DNA of 64,000 nt from Actinomadura meyerae (GCF_900188445.1 NZ_FZOR01000008.1:62001-126000); one strand, 5' to 3'. Positions 18,526 through 27,902 are shown, counted from the first letter of the stretch. A program made the numbers and translations. Notes: generated from the sequence alone by a model not told the origin.

Positions 18526-19126
18526 GGAACGCCAGGCTCCTCTCGAACCGATGTCAAGATGACTGTGCAGATGTCGTGCGCCGCAGCCCCGCGCCGCCCG
18601 GCCACGGGCCCCGATGGCCGTAACGCCGGGCGGCCCGGCGCGCTTCCCCGTGCCCCGTTCCGCCGCCGGCCGGCGGCGGGCGAAGATCATGTCGCGCCCC
18701 AGGCGAGCCTATCGCGCGGGAGGGCCGCCGCAGGCGGGGACGGGAGCGCGCCGGGGGACGCGCGTCCGGGGCCCGCACCGCGTGCGGCGCCTTCATGCAC
18801 CCTTGCCCGGACGCCTCCCGGACTAACCCCCCACGCGGGGGAACCGGGGGGTGATCCCGGACGCGTCCGGGCGGGGGTGCGCCGGGGGTGCGCGGCCGGG
18901 AGGCGAGGCGTCCGCCGCGGCCGGGCGGTCCCGTCCGCCGGGCCCGGCGATCACGGCCCCGGCGCGTCCGGCGACCCGGTGCACGGCCTCGGGAGGGGTC
19001 GGACTACAGTGATGGCGCGGCCGACGGAAAGCGGCCGCCGCAACAAGACCAGCCGAAGTCGCATCAACCGGAGGCCGGCCCGGAACGCGGGGGCACCGCC
19101 GAGGTGGACCGATTTCTCATCCCTAG
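18526..19126. other. 600-bp intergenic region between divergent tkt and ctaB
   Basis: No convincing gene here. It should hold the promoters for tkt (minus) and ctaB (plus). A TACAGT hexamer at about 19005 is a possible plus-strand -10. The centre (about 18825-18850) has C6/G5/G6 runs that could fold into a hairpin. One frame stays open across the region, but its composition is that of non-coding high-GC DNA. Confidence 0.5.
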
Positions 19127-20131
19127 TTGGACGTGGACCCGATTGTGACGGTGCTCAGCAACAAGCGCGGGATCGAGCTCGACGAGGTGCCGGGGGCGCT
19201 CGCGCCCGCCCTCCTGCCGGACCCCGCCGAAAGCGCCGCCCGCCGCTCGGTGGGGGCGAGCGTGCGCGCCTACGTGGCGCTCACGAAGCCACGCGTCATC
19301 GAACTGCTGTTGATCACCACGATCCCGGTGATGTTCCTGGCGGCCGGCGGCGTCCCGCCGCTGTCCACCGTGCTGCTCACGCTGGCGTTCGGGACGATGT
19401 CCGCCGGATCCGCCAACGCGATCAACTGCTACATCGACCGCGACATCGACGCCAAGATGCGCCGCACCCGGCGCCGCCCGCTGGCCCGCCACCAGGTCAC
19501 CCCGGCCCGCGCCCTGGTCTTCGGGGTGACGCTGGCCGTGCTGTCCACGGCCGGGTTCCTGCTCGCGGTCAACCCCGTCGCGGCCGCCGGGTCGCTGTTC
19601 GCGATCCTGTTCTACGTCTTCGTGTACTCGCTGCTGCTCAAGCGGCGCACCTCGCAGAACGTCGTGTGGGGCGGCATCGCCGGGTGCATGCCCGTCCTCA
19701 TCGGCTGGGCCGCGATCACCGGCTCCGTCGCCTGGACGCCGTTCGTGCTGTTCATGGTGGTGTTCCTGTGGACGCCTCCGCACACGTGGACGCTCGCGAT
19801 GCGCTACCGCGAGGACTACGCCGTCGCCAAGGTCCCGATGCTGCCGGTCGTCGCGTCCGAGCGCCGCGTCGTCACCGAGAGCCTCGCCTACACCTACGCC
19901 ACCGTCGCGGCCTCGCTGGCGCTGTGGCCGGTCGCCGGGATGAGCCCGGTGTACGGCGCCGTCGCCGTCGTGCTCGGCCTGGTGTTCCTCGCCGAGGGCC
20001 ACCGGCTGCTGAAGGCCGTCCGGGCCGGCGTCACCGGCGTCCACCTGCGGCCGATGCGCTTCTTCCACCTGTCCAACGTGTACCTGGCGCTGCTGTTCAC
20101 CGCCGTGGCGATCGACCCGCTGCTGCACTGA
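19127..20131 (+). CDS. ctaB: Protoheme IX farnesyltransferase (heme O synthase)
   Basis: UbiA-family membrane prenyltransferase that converts heme B to heme O for terminal oxidase assembly. About 334 aa with 8-9 hydrophobic segments. The Asp-rich prenyl-binding motif is [20 protein letters not shown], and a second loop motif is [34 protein letters not shown] opens helix 1. The start is uncertain: TTG 19127, GTG 19133 and GTG 19145 are in frame with no decisive ribosome site. Two genes downstream is ctaA, the next enzyme of heme A synthesis, and the neighbourhood parallels M. tuberculosis tkt...ctaB. Confidence 0.95.
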   Translation: MDVDPIVTVLSNKRGIELDEVPGALAPALLPDPAESAARRSVGASVRAYVALTKPRVIELLLITTIPVMFLAAGGVPPLSTVLLTLAFGTMSAGSANAINCYIDRDIDAKMRRTRRRPLARHQVTPARALVFGVTLAVLSTAGFLLAVNPVAAAGSLFAILFYVFVYSLLLKRRTSQNVVWGGIAGCMPVLIGWAAITGSVAWTPFVLFMVVFLWTPPHTWTLAMRYREDYAVAKVPMLPVVASERRVVTESLAYTYATVAASLALWPVAGMSPVYGAVAVVLGLVFLAEGHRLLKAVRAGVTGVHLRPMRFFHLSNVYLALLFTAVAIDPLLH

Positions 20132-20192
20132 CGCGCCCCGTGCGGTCACGCTCCGCGACACTCCCGGCTTAGCGGTTCGCCCGACCTGCCGT

Positions 20193-20198
20193 TACCCT
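20193..20198 (+). promoter_or_regulatory. -10 element TACCCT for a leaderless prsW transcript
   Basis: TACCCT ends 6 nt before the ATG at 20205, matching the TANNNT-N6/7-start geometry of actinobacterial leaderless promoters. No ribosome site is visible between. Confidence 0.5.
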
Positions 20199-20204
20199 CA
20201 CGAC

Positions 20205-21449
20205 ATGGCGCGCATGGACCCGAAGGCGGTGCTCGAAGGCAGGGTGCCCGGACGCCCCCCGGTCGGCCTCATCGTCGGGCTGACCGTGTCCGGGCTCTGC
20301 ATCCTGGTCGCGTTCGGCGCCGACGCCGCGTTCGGCGGCGCGGGCTTCTGGGTCGGCGTGGTGCTCGCCATCCTGCCGATCCCGGTGCTGGTGGCCCTCG
20401 CGCTCACCCTCGACCGGCTGGAGCCCGAGCCGCCGCGCGCGCTCGTGTTCTCGTTCATGTGGGGCGCCGGGATCGCGGTGCTCGGCGCGCTCGTCCTCAA
20501 CACCGCCGGGCTGCTCTACGTCACCGTGCCCATCTTCGGGGAGACCGAGGGCCACTTCGTCAGCGCCACCTTCGGCGCGCCGGTCATCGAGGAGACGCTG
20601 AAGGGCGCCGTCCTGTTCGGGATGCTGTGGTTCCGCCGCAACGAGATCGACGGGTTCGCCGACGGCATCATCTACGCCGCCATGGTCGGCCTCGGCTTCG
20701 CCATGATGGAGAACATCACCTACTACATGCGGGCGTTCGAGGACGGCGGTGCCCAGCAGTTGCAGGCGGTGTTCATCCTGCGCGGCCTCATCGCCCCGCT
20801 CAGCCACCCGCTGTTCACCTCCATGACCGGCCTCGGCGTCGCCTACGCCGCCACCCACCGGCGCGGCCAGGTCGCCGCGCCGCTGCTCGGGCTGCTCGGC
20901 GCGATGGTCCTGCACGGGCTGTGGAACGGCGCCGCCGGCGCGTTCGGCCTCCCCGGGCTCGGCATCGTCTACCTGCTGGACTTCGGCGTCCTGGTGGCGC
21001 TGATCGTCATCGTCTTCGTCGAGCGGCGCGGCACCGTCCGCCGCATCGAGACGTACCTGCCGCGGTACGCCGGGACGGGCCTGGTGACGCCGCAGGACGT
21101 GCGGATGCTGCGCTCCATCCCGTCCCGCCGGGCCGCCCGCCGGTGGGCCCGGTCCGTCGGCGGCCCGGCCGCCGCGCGCGCCATGACCGACTACCAGCTC
21201 GCCGCGACCGAGCTGGCGCTGCTGCACAAGCGCGCCGACCGGGGGGTGGCCGACGAGCGCTGGTTCGTCGCCCGCCGCGACGCGCTGCTGGGGCTGATGG
21301 CGCTGGCCCGGCAGGCGTTCCTGCGCACCCCGCCGCGCCCCGGGTCGAACTGGCCCGCGGGCCCGCCCTGGGCGGCGCAGGGGCCGTCGGGGTTCCTGCC
21401 GCCGCGCCCGCCCGGCCCCTACGGCCCCTACGGCCCCTACGGCGGGTAA
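20205..21449 (+). CDS. PrsW-family intramembrane metalloprotease
   Basis: Polytopic membrane protein of 414 aa in the CPBP/PrsW protease superfamily. Motifs in order: LDRLEPEPPRAL, GAPVIEETLKGAVLF (Glu-Glu pair), FADGIIYAAMVGLGFAMMEN (Glu/Asn) and LSHPLFTSMTGLG plus MVLHGLWNGAAG (His residues), which together form the metal site. PrsW in Bacillus cleaves an anti-sigma factor; the substrate here is unknown and no anti-sigma gene lies nearby. The C-terminal cytoplasmic tail ends in a Pro/Gly/Tyr repeat (PYGPYGPYGG) encoded by a short tandem DNA repeat. It lies between ctaB and ctaA. Confidence 0.9.
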   Translation: MARMDPKAVLEGRVPGRPPVGLIVGLTVSGLCILVAFGADAAFGGAGFWVGVVLAILPIPVLVALALTLDRLEPEPPRALVFSFMWGAGIAVLGALVLNTAGLLYVTVPIFGETEGHFVSATFGAPVIEETLKGAVLFGMLWFRRNEIDGFADGIIYAAMVGLGFAMMENITYYMRAFEDGGAQQLQAVFILRGLIAPLSHPLFTSMTGLGVAYAATHRRGQVAAPLLGLLGAMVLHGLWNGAAGAFGLPGLGIVYLLDFGVLVALIVIVFVERRGTVRRIETYLPRYAGTGLVTPQDVRMLRSIPSRRAARRWARSVGGPAAARAMTDYQLAATELALLHKRADRGVADERWFVARRDALLGLMALARQAFLRTPPRPGSNWPAGPPWAAQGPSGFLPPRPPGPYGPYGPYGG

Positions 21450-21484
21450 CCGGGGGGCGGGTCCGGGCGTCCGGGACCCGGCCA

Positions 21485-21490
21485 TACGAT
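21485..21490 (+). promoter_or_regulatory. -10 element TACGAT for a leaderless ctaA transcript
   Basis: TACGAT lies exactly 6 nt before the GTG start at 21497, so the expected transcription start coincides with the start codon. This supports GTG 21497 as the true start of ctaA. Confidence 0.6.
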
Positions 21491-21496
21491 GGGGCC

Positions 21497-22501
21497 GTGG
21501 CAGAGCGACCCTCGTCCAACCTCCCGGCCCGGGCCTGGAACGCCGTATGGCGTCCCACCCCCGGTTCGCTGCGGCTGCTCGCGCTGCTCGGCGTCCTCGG
21601 CAACGTGCTGATCGTCGTCAGCGGCGGGGCCGTGCGGGTCACCGAGTCCGGGCTCGGCTGCCCCGACTGGCCGCGCTGCAGCGGCGACAGCCTCGTCCCC
21701 ACGCACAACCCCGAGCACCACTGGCTGAACATGTCGATCGAGTTCGGCAACCGGCTGATCACCTTCGTGGTGCTCGGCGTCGGCGTCCTGGTGTTCGTCG
21801 CGGCACTGCGGCTCGTCCCGCGCCGCAAGGACCTCGTGTGGTGGGCGCTCGCGCAGCCGATGAGCGTGGTCGCGCAGGCCGTCATCGGCGGCATCGTCGT
21901 CCTCACCGAGCTGCACCCGGCCGCGGTGTCGCTGCACTTCCTCGTCTCGCCCGCGCTGCTGGTCTTCTGCGTGGCCCTGTGGGTCCGCGCGGGCGAGGGC
22001 GACGCGCCGCCGCGCCGGCTCACCGGGCCGTGGACGCGCGGCCTCGCCGCCGCGCTGCTGGCCGCGTCCGCCGCCGTGCTCGTCGCGGGCACCGTCGTCA
22101 CCGGCACCGGCCCCCACGCGGGCGACGCCGAGTCCCGCCGCTACGGCTTCGACATCACCGACGTCGCCCGCATCCACGGCGAGCTGGCCTGGCTCACCAT
22201 CGCGCTGACGGTGGCCGTCATCATCGCCCTCTACCGCGCCGGCGGCCCCGGCCTGCGGCGCGCGCGCCTGCGTGCGCTGGAGCTGGTGGGGCTCCTCGTC
22301 GTCCAGGGCGCGATCGGCTACACCCAGTACTTCCTCGGCGTCCCCGCCTGGCTGGTGCTCCTGCACATGCTCGGCGCGGTGCTGATGTGGATCGCGGCGT
22401 TCCGGCTCTTCTTCGCCCTCCGCGACCGCGGCCCCGTCCCCGCCGCGGCGGCGCCCGCCCCGGCCGCCGTGGCCCAGAGCGAGGCGCCGCAACCCGCCTG
22501 A
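21497..22501 (+). CDS. ctaA: Heme A synthase, COX15/CtaA family
   Basis: Membrane enzyme of about 334 aa that oxidises the heme O methyl group to give heme A. Eight hydrophobic segments are seen. SGGAVRVTESGLGCPDWPRC is the family signature with the paired Cys region, EFGNRLITFVV and SLHFLVSPALLVF hold heme-ligand His in the first repeat, and ARIHGELAWLTI and LHMLGAVLMW hold those in the second. Both halves of the internal duplication are recognisable. The C-terminus is Ala/Pro-rich. It converges on polX with a 13-bp gap. Together with ctaB it supplies heme A to an aa3-type oxidase encoded elsewhere. Confidence 0.95.
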   Translation: MAERPSSNLPARAWNAVWRPTPGSLRLLALLGVLGNVLIVVSGGAVRVTESGLGCPDWPRCSGDSLVPTHNPEHHWLNMSIEFGNRLITFVVLGVGVLVFVAALRLVPRRKDLVWWALAQPMSVVAQAVIGGIVVLTELHPAAVSLHFLVSPALLVFCVALWVRAGEGDAPPRRLTGPWTRGLAAALLAASAAVLVAGTVVTGTGPHAGDAESRRYGFDITDVARIHGELAWLTIALTVAVIIALYRAGGPGLRRARLRALELVGLLVVQGAIGYTQYFLGVPAWLVLLHMLGAVLMWIAAFRLFFALRDRGPVPAAAAPAPAAVAQSEAPQPA

Positions 22502-22514
22502 CCGGCCCGCGCCG

Positions 22515-24236
22515 CTACGGCTTCTTCTTGAGGAACTCGCGCAGGCGGGGCAGCGGCCAGGTGTTGATGACGTCGTCGGGCGTCAGCCAGCCGCGCTGGG
22601 CGGTGCCGATCCCGTAGCGGATGTTGCGGTGGTGCGCGAGGGAGTGCGCGTCGGTGTCGACGGAGAACTTCACGCCGAACCGCTTCGCGCGGCGGATCAG
22701 GTCGGCGGGCAGGTCGAGCCGGTCGGGGAAGGAGTCGATCTCCATCGCGGTGCCGGTGCGGGCGGCGGCGCGGAACACCTCGTCCCAGTCGGCGTCCACC
22801 GGCGGGCGGCGGCCGATGCTGCGCGCCGTCGGGTGGCCGATCACGTGCACGTGCGGGTTCTCGCAGGCCCGGACGAGCCGCCGGGTCATGGCCGCCTGGT
22901 CCTGGGTGAAGTGGGAGTGGATCGAGGCGACGCACACGTCGAAGCCGGACAGGAAGTCGGCGTCCCAGTCGACGCCGCCGTCGGGGTCGATGTTCAGCTC
23001 GGTGCCGTGCAGGAGGACGAGGTCGTCGTAGCGCTTCTGGAGCTCGGCGACCTCGGCGCGCTGGGCGAGCATCTTCTCGTCCGTCATGCGCTGCATCACC
23101 AGGTTCGGCGCGTGGTCGGTGATCGCGTAGTACTCCAGGCCGCGGGCGTGCGCGGCGGCGGCCATGTCGGCCAGGGACGCGATGCCGTCGGTGAGGTCGG
23201 TGTGGCTGTGCAGGTCGCCGCGCAGGTCGCCGACGGTGACGAGGCGGGGCAGCTCGTCCTTCAGGGCGGCCTCGATCTCGCCGGTGTCCTCGCGGAGCGC
23301 GGGATGTATCCACGGCAGGCCGAGGCGCTCGTAGACCTCCTCCTCGGTCTCCGACACGATCAGCTCGTCGGTCCCGGCGTCGAAGAGGCCGTACTCCGAC
23401 AGCTTGAGGCCCGCCTTCACGGCGATCTCGCGGGTGCGGATGTTGTGCGCCTGGGAACCGGTGAAGTACTGCAGCGCGGCGCCCCACGACTCGGGCGGGA
23501 CCACCCGCAGGTCGACCTGCAGGCCCTTGGCGGTGCGGATCGAGGTCTTCTTCTCGCCGCTCGCGATGACCTCCGCCACGAACGGCAGCGCGGTGAACGC
23601 GGCCATGATCGGGCGCGGGTCGCGGGACGCCGCGAGGACGTCGACGTCGCCGATCGTCTCGCGCATCCGGCGCAGCGACCCGGCGTGGGCGCAGCGCTCC
23701 ACCTGCGGCAGCTCCGACAGCGCGGCGACGACCTCGTCGGCGACCCCGGCGGCGGCGTCGACCAGCACCCGCTCCCCGGAGCTGCGCAGCAGCTCGATGC
23801 CGCGCAGGATGTTCTCCTCGGTCTTGGCGCCGAAGCCCTTGAGGCCGCGCAGCCGCCCCTCCCCGATGGCGGCGGCCAGCTCGTCGACCGAGGAGACGCC
23901 GAGCTCCTCGTAGACGGCGAGGGCCTTCTTCGGGCCGAGCGTGGGGATCTCGGTGAGCGCGCGGACCCCGGCCGGGATCTTCGCGCGCAGCTCCTCCACC
24001 TGCCGGATCGTGCCCGTCGTCGTGTAGTCGAGGACCTTCTTGGCGATCGCCTCGCCCACGGCCGGGATGGCGCGCAGCCCGGCCAGGTCGAGGTCCGCGA
24101 TGTCGTCGGGGTACCCGGCGATCGCCCGCGCCGCCTTCTCGTACGCCCTGATCTTGAAGGCGTCACCACCGGTGATGGACAGCAGGTCGGCCAGCTCCTG
24201 GATGAGCGCGGCGGCCTCGTCGTTAGCGCGTGCCAT
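22515..24236 (-). CDS. polX: DNA polymerase/3'-5' exonuclease PolX
   Basis: 573-aa family X polymerase fused to a PHP nuclease. Helix-hairpin-helix repeats occupy about residues 45-130 (LRAIPAVGEAIAKKVLDY, IPTLGPKKALAVYEELG), the nucleotidyl-transferase motif is AHAGSLRRMRETIGDVDVL with metal-binding Asp residues (about 180), and the PHP domain begins at GDLHSHTDLTDG (about 340) and continues through AITDHAPN, HGTELNID, SIHSHF and SVDTDAHSL. Role: gap filling in base-excision repair and possibly end processing. ATG 24236 follows a leaderless-type promoter. It stands alone, convergent with ctaA. Confidence 0.95.
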   Translation of the reverse strand: MARANDEAAALIQELADLLSITGGDAFKIRAYEKAARAIAGYPDDIADLDLAGLRAIPAVGEAIAKKVLDYTTTGTIRQVEELRAKIPAGVRALTEIPTLGPKKALAVYEELGVSSVDELAAAIGEGRLRGLKGFGAKTEENILRGIELLRSSGERVLVDAAAGVADEVVAALSELPQVERCAHAGSLRRMRETIGDVDVLAASRDPRPIMAAFTALPFVAEVIASGEKKTSIRTAKGLQVDLRVVPPESWGAALQYFTGSQAHNIRTREIAVKAGLKLSEYGLFDAGTDELIVSETEEEVYERLGLPWIHPALREDTGEIEAALKDELPRLVTVGDLRGDLHSHTDLTDGIASLADMAAAAHARGLEYYAITDHAPNLVMQRMTDEKMLAQRAEVAELQKRYDDLVLLHGTELNIDPDGGVDWDADFLSGFDVCVASIHSHFTQDQAAMTRRLVRACENPHVHVIGHPTARSIGRRPPVDADWDEVFRAAARTGTAMEIDSFPDRLDLPADLIRRAKRFGVKFSVDTDAHSLAHHRNIRYGIGTAQRGWLTPDDVINTWPLPRLREFLKKKP

Positions 24237-24243
24237 ACGGCCG

Positions 24244-24249
24244 AGTCTA
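24244..24249 (-). promoter_or_regulatory. -10 element TAGACT for a leaderless polX transcript
   Basis: On the minus strand TAGACT is followed by 7 nt and then the ATG of polX. The same hexamer with the same 7-nt spacing precedes the ABC ATPase gene at 27889. Confidence 0.55.
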
Positions 24250-24320
24250 GGCGGGGGGTACGACGTTTCCCGTGCTCAGCCCGGCGCCCGCACGGGACCC
24301 GGCGCGGTGCCGTCCGGTGT

Positions 24321-25157
24321 TCAGCGCAGGGGCGCGGTCGGCCCGCCGGGGCTGTCCATCCGGCCGCGGACGACCTCGTCGGCGATCGCGGAGACCTGGT
24401 CCTCGGGCAGGCGCCGGTAGCCGTCGCCGGTGACGACCGCGACCGTCGGGTAGATCCGCCGGGACGGGTCGGGCCCGCCGGTGGCGGTGTCGTCGTCGGC
24501 CGCGTCGTACAGGGCCTGGACGCACACGGTGGCGGCGTCCTCCAGGGACAGGTCGCGCCGGTACAGCTTCTTCAGCGCCCCCAGCGCGTAGGGGGAGCCG
24601 GACCCGTCCGCGTGGAAGTCGCGGGCCTCCTGCGGGGCGCCGGTGATGTCGTAGGTGTAGATGCGGCTCTCGGCCGTGTCGGGGTCGTAGCCGGCGAACA
24701 GCGGCACGACGGCGAGGCCCTGCAGCGCCTGCGCGAGGTTGGCCTGGATGACGGCGCCCAGCCGGCGGGCCTTGCCCGGCAGCGACAGCGGGACGGTCTC
24801 CATCTTCTCGTAGTGCTCGAGCTCGACCTGGAACAGCCGCACCATCTCCAGCGCCAGCCCGACCGTCCCGGCGAACGCGACCGCGGAGTACTCGTCGGCG
24901 CGCTGCACCTTGTCGAGCTCCCGGTAGGCGATGCGGTTGCCCTGCGTCGCTCGCCGGTCGCCGGCCATCATGACGCCGCCCGGGAACTCCAGTGCGAGGA
25001 CGGTCGTGCCGTGCGGCAGCTCCGGGGCGTCGCCCTCCGGCACCCGGTTGACCGGGAGCAGCTCGGGGGAGTGGACGCTCAGGAAGTCGACGAACGAGGC
25101 CGAGCCCGCCTCGAAGAACTCCGGCGGGATGCCCTGGTCCTCGGTCCGGCCGATCAC
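24321..25157 (-). CDS. prcB: 20S proteasome beta subunit, stand-alone gene
   Basis: 278-aa threonine protease subunit. A 50-residue propeptide ends ELPHG, after which TTVLALEF exposes catalytic Thr51 (mature Thr1). Mature Asp17 (GDRRATQGN) and Lys33 (LDK) are in place, so the active site is intact. GTG 25157 is preceded by GAGGAG. In actinobacteria prcB normally sits beside prcA with pup and dop; here the neighbours are polX and a DMT transporter and no alpha subunit, pup, dop or pafA is in the window. It could be the sole copy relocated, or a second paralogue; the sequence alone cannot say. Confidence 0.93.
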   Translation of the reverse strand: MIGRTEDQGIPPEFFEAGSASFVDFLSVHSPELLPVNRVPEGDAPELPHGTTVLALEFPGGVMMAGDRRATQGNRIAYRELDKVQRADEYSAVAFAGTVGLALEMVRLFQVELEHYEKMETVPLSLPGKARRLGAVIQANLAQALQGLAVVPLFAGYDPDTAESRIYTYDITGAPQEARDFHADGSGSPYALGALKKLYRRDLSLEDAATVCVQALYDAADDDTATGGPDPSRRIYPTVAVVTGDGYRRLPEDQVSAIADEVVRGRMDSPGGPTAPLR

Positions 25158-25223
25158 GGCGGCTCCTCTCGGTTCGGTCTGTCCACCTGATCTTTCCACC
25201 CTGCCACACGCGCCCGCCACCGC

Positions 25224-26171
25224 TCAGGCCTCCGGCGCCTCCGGCGGATCCTTCCGCCCGCGGGTCGCCCCGGCGCACGCGACGATGACGCAGCCGACCG
25301 CGACCCACTGCCGCGCGGACAGGACCTCGCCGAGCACCACCAGCCCGACGAGCGCCGCGACGGCGGGCTCCAGGCTCATCAGGATCCCGAAGACGCGGGC
25401 GGGCACCCGGCGCAGCGCCTCCAGCTCCAGCGAGTACGGGATGACCGACGACAGCAGCCCGACGCCGAGCCCGATCAGCAGCAGCGTCGGGTCGAGCAGC
25501 GCGCCGCCGCCCGCGGCGACGCCCGCCGCGAGACCGCCCGGCAGCATCACCAGCGTGCCGACGATGCTCGCCAGCGCGAGCCCGGTGGTGCCGGGGATGC
25601 GCCGCCCGGTGGCGGCGGTGAGCAGGATGTAGGCGGCCCAGCCGATGGCGGCGAGCAGCGCGAACCCGATGCCGATGAGGTCCAGGTCGCCGCCGCCGCG
25701 GGCGAGCATGAGCACCCCGGCCGCCGCGAGCGCCACCCAGACCAGGTCGCGGGGGCGCCGGGAGCCGGCGATGGCGACCGACAGCGGGCCGAGGAACTCG
25801 ATCGTCACCGCCACGCCCAGCGGGATCCGCGACAGCGACTGGTAGAACGCGAAGTTCATCCCGGCCAGGGAGACGCCGTAGCCGGCGACGACCGCCAGGC
25901 TCGTCCACGAGTGCCCGCGCAGCACCGGCAGCAGCGCCCGGCGGGCCAGGAAGCCCAGCACGAGCGCCGAGGCCAGCAGCCGGATCGACACCACCGACGT
26001 CGGCGGCAGCCGCTCGAACAGGTGCTTGGCCAGCCCGGCCCCGACCTGCACCGACACGATGCCGAGCAGGATCAGCGCGGGCGGCGGGACCGAGGCCGGG
26101 GACAGCGCGCGGACGAGGCCGTGCGCGCGGCCCGCGCCGCCGATCGAGCCGGGCGCCTCAGCGAGTGCCAA
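25224..26171 (-). CDS. EamA/DMT-family transporter
   Basis: 315-aa membrane protein with ten hydrophobic segments arranged as two EamA repeats (about 30-160 and 175-300). Family motifs include FERLPPTSVVSIRLLASALV, GVAVTIEFLGPLSVAI and SLEPAVAALVGLVVLGEVLS in the second repeat. RhtA/EamA relatives export amino acids or metabolites; the substrate is unknown. The probable TTG start at 26171 is 3 nt after the ABC permease stop and is preceded by GGGAG within the permease 3' end, so it is likely the third gene of that transcript. Its C-terminus is charged (GRKDPPEAPEA). Confidence 0.9.
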   Translation of the reverse strand: MALAEAPGSIGGAGRAHGLVRALSPASVPPPALILLGIVSVQVGAGLAKHLFERLPPTSVVSIRLLASALVLGFLARRALLPVLRGHSWTSLAVVAGYGVSLAGMNFAFYQSLSRIPLGVAVTIEFLGPLSVAIAGSRRPRDLVWVALAAAGVLMLARGGGDLDLIGIGFALLAAIGWAAYILLTAATGRRIPGTTGLALASIVGTLVMLPGGLAAGVAAGGGALLDPTLLLIGLGVGLLSSVIPYSLELEALRRVPARVFGILMSLEPAVAALVGLVVLGEVLSARQWVAVGCVIVACAGATRGRKDPPEAPEA

Positions 26172-26174
26172 CGA

Positions 26175-26945
26175 TCACTCCCAGCGGAAGAAGCGGGCGG
26201 CGAGGGCGAGTCCGGCGACGGCCCACACCGCGAGGACGAGCAGGGGCTGCCCGGGGAGCGCGGCGCCGTCCCGCAGGACGTCGCGCAGCCCGCCCGCGAG
26301 CGCCGAGATCGGCAGCAGTTCCAGGGCGTCGCGGACCGGGCCGGGGAACTTGTCCAGCGGGAACACCACGCCGCCGACGGCGAGCAGCAGGACGTAGACC
26401 AGGTTCGCGGCGGCGAGGGTGGCCTCGGCGCGCAGCGTCCCGGCCATGAGCAGCCCGAACCCGGAGAACGCGGCGGTGCCGAGCAGCAGCAGGACGACCA
26501 CCGAGCCGGGGTCGCCGTGCGGGCTCCAGCCGAGCGCCAGCGCCACCGCGCAGATCACCGCGGCCTGCGCCGCCTCGACGGCGAGGACGGCGGCGGTCTT
26601 GGCGGCGATCAGCCCGCCGCGCGGCAGCGGGGTGGCGCCGAGCCGCTTGAGCACGCCGTAGCGCCGCTCGAACCCGGTGCCGATCGCCTGCCCGGTGAAC
26701 GCCGTGGACATCACCGCGAGCGCGAGGATGCCGGGGGTGAGGAAGTCGACCCGGCGGCCCGCGCCGAGGTCGAGCAGGGACGTGGCGCCGAACAGGACGA
26801 GCAGCACCACCGGGATGATCAGCGTCAGCAGCAGCTGCTCGCCGTTGCGCAGCACGGTGCGGACCTCGTAGCGCGCCTGCGACAGGACCATCCGCGGCAG
26901 CGGCACGGTCCCCGGCGCGGGGGACAGGTCCAGCGGTGCGGTCAT
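26175..26945 (-). CDS. ABC transporter permease, ABC-2 type
   Basis: 256-aa permease with six hydrophobic segments and the ABC-2 signature RLGATPLPRGGLIAAK in the loop after helix 2. Start ATG 26945 (MTAPLDLSPA) overlaps the ATPase stop by 4 nt. With the ATPase it forms a half-size drug/lipid exporter of the DrrAB type. Its position between heme-synthesis genes and the suf operon matches Rv1457c of M. tuberculosis, annotated as an antibiotic-transport permease. Substrate unknown. Confidence 0.9.
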   Translation of the reverse strand: MTAPLDLSPAPGTVPLPRMVLSQARYEVRTVLRNGEQLLLTLIIPVVLLVLFGATSLLDLGAGRRVDFLTPGILALAVMSTAFTGQAIGTGFERRYGVLKRLGATPLPRGGLIAAKTAAVLAVEAAQAAVICAVALALGWSPHGDPGSVVVLLLLGTAAFSGFGLLMAGTLRAEATLAAANLVYVLLLAVGGVVFPLDKFPGPVRDALELLPISALAGGLRDVLRDGAALPGQPLLVLAVWAVAGLALAARFFRWE

Positions 26946-27889
26946 GCGCGCAGCTCCCGTCCGGTCAGTTCGAGGAAGACGTCCTCCAGGGTGCGGCGCT
27001 CGATCCGCAGGTCCTCGGTCATGACGCCGTGCGAGGCGCACCAGGCGGTGACGGTGGCGAGCAGCTCGGGCCGCACGTCGGCCTCGATCAGGTAGTGCCC
27101 GGCGGGCGACTCCTTGGCGGCGCTCCCGGCGGGCAGCGCCGCGAGCAGCTCGTCGAGGCCGAGGCCGGGCCGGGCGCGGAACCGCAGCTGCCGCTCGGCG
27201 CCGGTCAGCACCTCGGGGGCGCCCTCGGCGACGACCTTGCCGTGGTCGACGATGACGACGTGGTCGGAGAGGCGCTCGGCCTCCTCCATGTTGTGGGTGG
27301 TGAGGACCACCGACACCCCGGCGGCGCGCAGGTCGCCGATGAGGTCCCAGGTGGCGTGCCGCGCCTGCGGGTCGAGGCCGGTGGTGGGCTCGTCGAGGAA
27401 CACCAGCTCGGGCCGCCCGACGATGGCGACGGCGAGGGAGAGCCGCTGCTGCTGCCCGCCGGACATGCGGCGGAACGGGGTGCGGGCGTGCTCGGTGAGG
27501 CCGAGCCGCTCCAGCAGCGCGCCGGTGCCGAGCGGCGTCGCGTGGAAGGAGGCGACGAGGTCCAGGAACTCCCCGGCGCGGGCCGTGCCCGGCACGCCGC
27601 CCGACTGCGGCATCACGCCGACGCGGGGCTTCAGCGCCCGCGCGTCGGCGGCCGGGTCGAGCCCGAGGACGCGGACGGTGCCCGAGTCGGCCCGCCGGAA
27701 CCCCTCGCAGATCTCGATCGTGGTGGTCTTGCCCGCGCCGTTCGGGCCGAGCAGCGCGGTCACGGCGCCCCGGGCGGCGTTGAAGGACAGCCCGTCCACG
27801 GCCCGCCGCTCCCGGCCGGCCGTCCCGTAGCGCTTCACCAGCGAGCGCAGCTCGACGGCGTCGTCCCTGCCGCCTCCCGGGGGTGTCAT
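26942..27889 (-). CDS. ABC transporter ATP-binding protein, DrrA-like
   Basis: 315-aa ATPase energising the adjacent permease. Walker A is GPNGAGKTTT, the Q-loop lies near VGVMPQSGG, the signature is RMSGGQQQRLSLA, Walker B is LVFLDEPTTGLD and the H-loop is LTTHNMEEAE. A C-terminal extension of about 90 residues (from LLAALPAG) ends RRTLEDVFLELTGREL, typical of DrrA-type exporters. ATG 27889 directly follows a TAGACT leaderless promoter. First gene of the ATPase-permease-DMT unit; positional equivalent of Rv1458c. Confidence 0.93.
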   Translation of the reverse strand: MTPPGGGRDDAVELRSLVKRYGTAGRERRAVDGLSFNAARGAVTALLGPNGAGKTTTIEICEGFRRADSGTVRVLGLDPAADARALKPRVGVMPQSGGVPGTARAGEFLDLVASFHATPLGTGALLERLGLTEHARTPFRRMSGGQQQRLSLAVAIVGRPELVFLDEPTTGLDPQARHATWDLIGDLRAAGVSVVLTTHNMEEAERLSDHVVIVDHGKVVAEGAPEVLTGAERQLRFRARPGLGLDELLAALPAGSAAKESPAGHYLIEADVRPELLATVTAWCASHGVMTEDLRIERRTLEDVFLELTGRELRA

Positions 27890-27896
27890 GCGGACG

Positions 27897-27902
27897 AGTC
27901 TA
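27897..27902 (-). promoter_or_regulatory. -10 element TAGACT for a leaderless ABC transporter transcript
   Basis: TAGACT on the minus strand, 7 nt before ATG 27889. No ribosome-binding sequence lies between, in keeping with leaderless translation. The rest of the gap to arcA (27903-28086) shows no gene. Confidence 0.55.

Noticed and set aside
18825..18850. Riboswitch or small RNA in the tkt/ctaB gap
   Set aside because: Only G/C-run hairpins are visible, with no recognisable conserved aptamer core; kept as plain intergenic DNA.
19004..19126. Small gene starting GTG ATG near 19008 before ctaB
   Set aside because: The frame does not close before ctaB and its residue composition is that of a shadow frame; no ribosome site.
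16225..20172. Very long plus-strand open frame across tal, tkt and ctaB
   Set aside because: It is a GC-rich shadow frame opposite transketolase, with Arg/Gly/Ala/Pro-dominated sequence and no domain; the minus-strand genes and ctaB explain the region.
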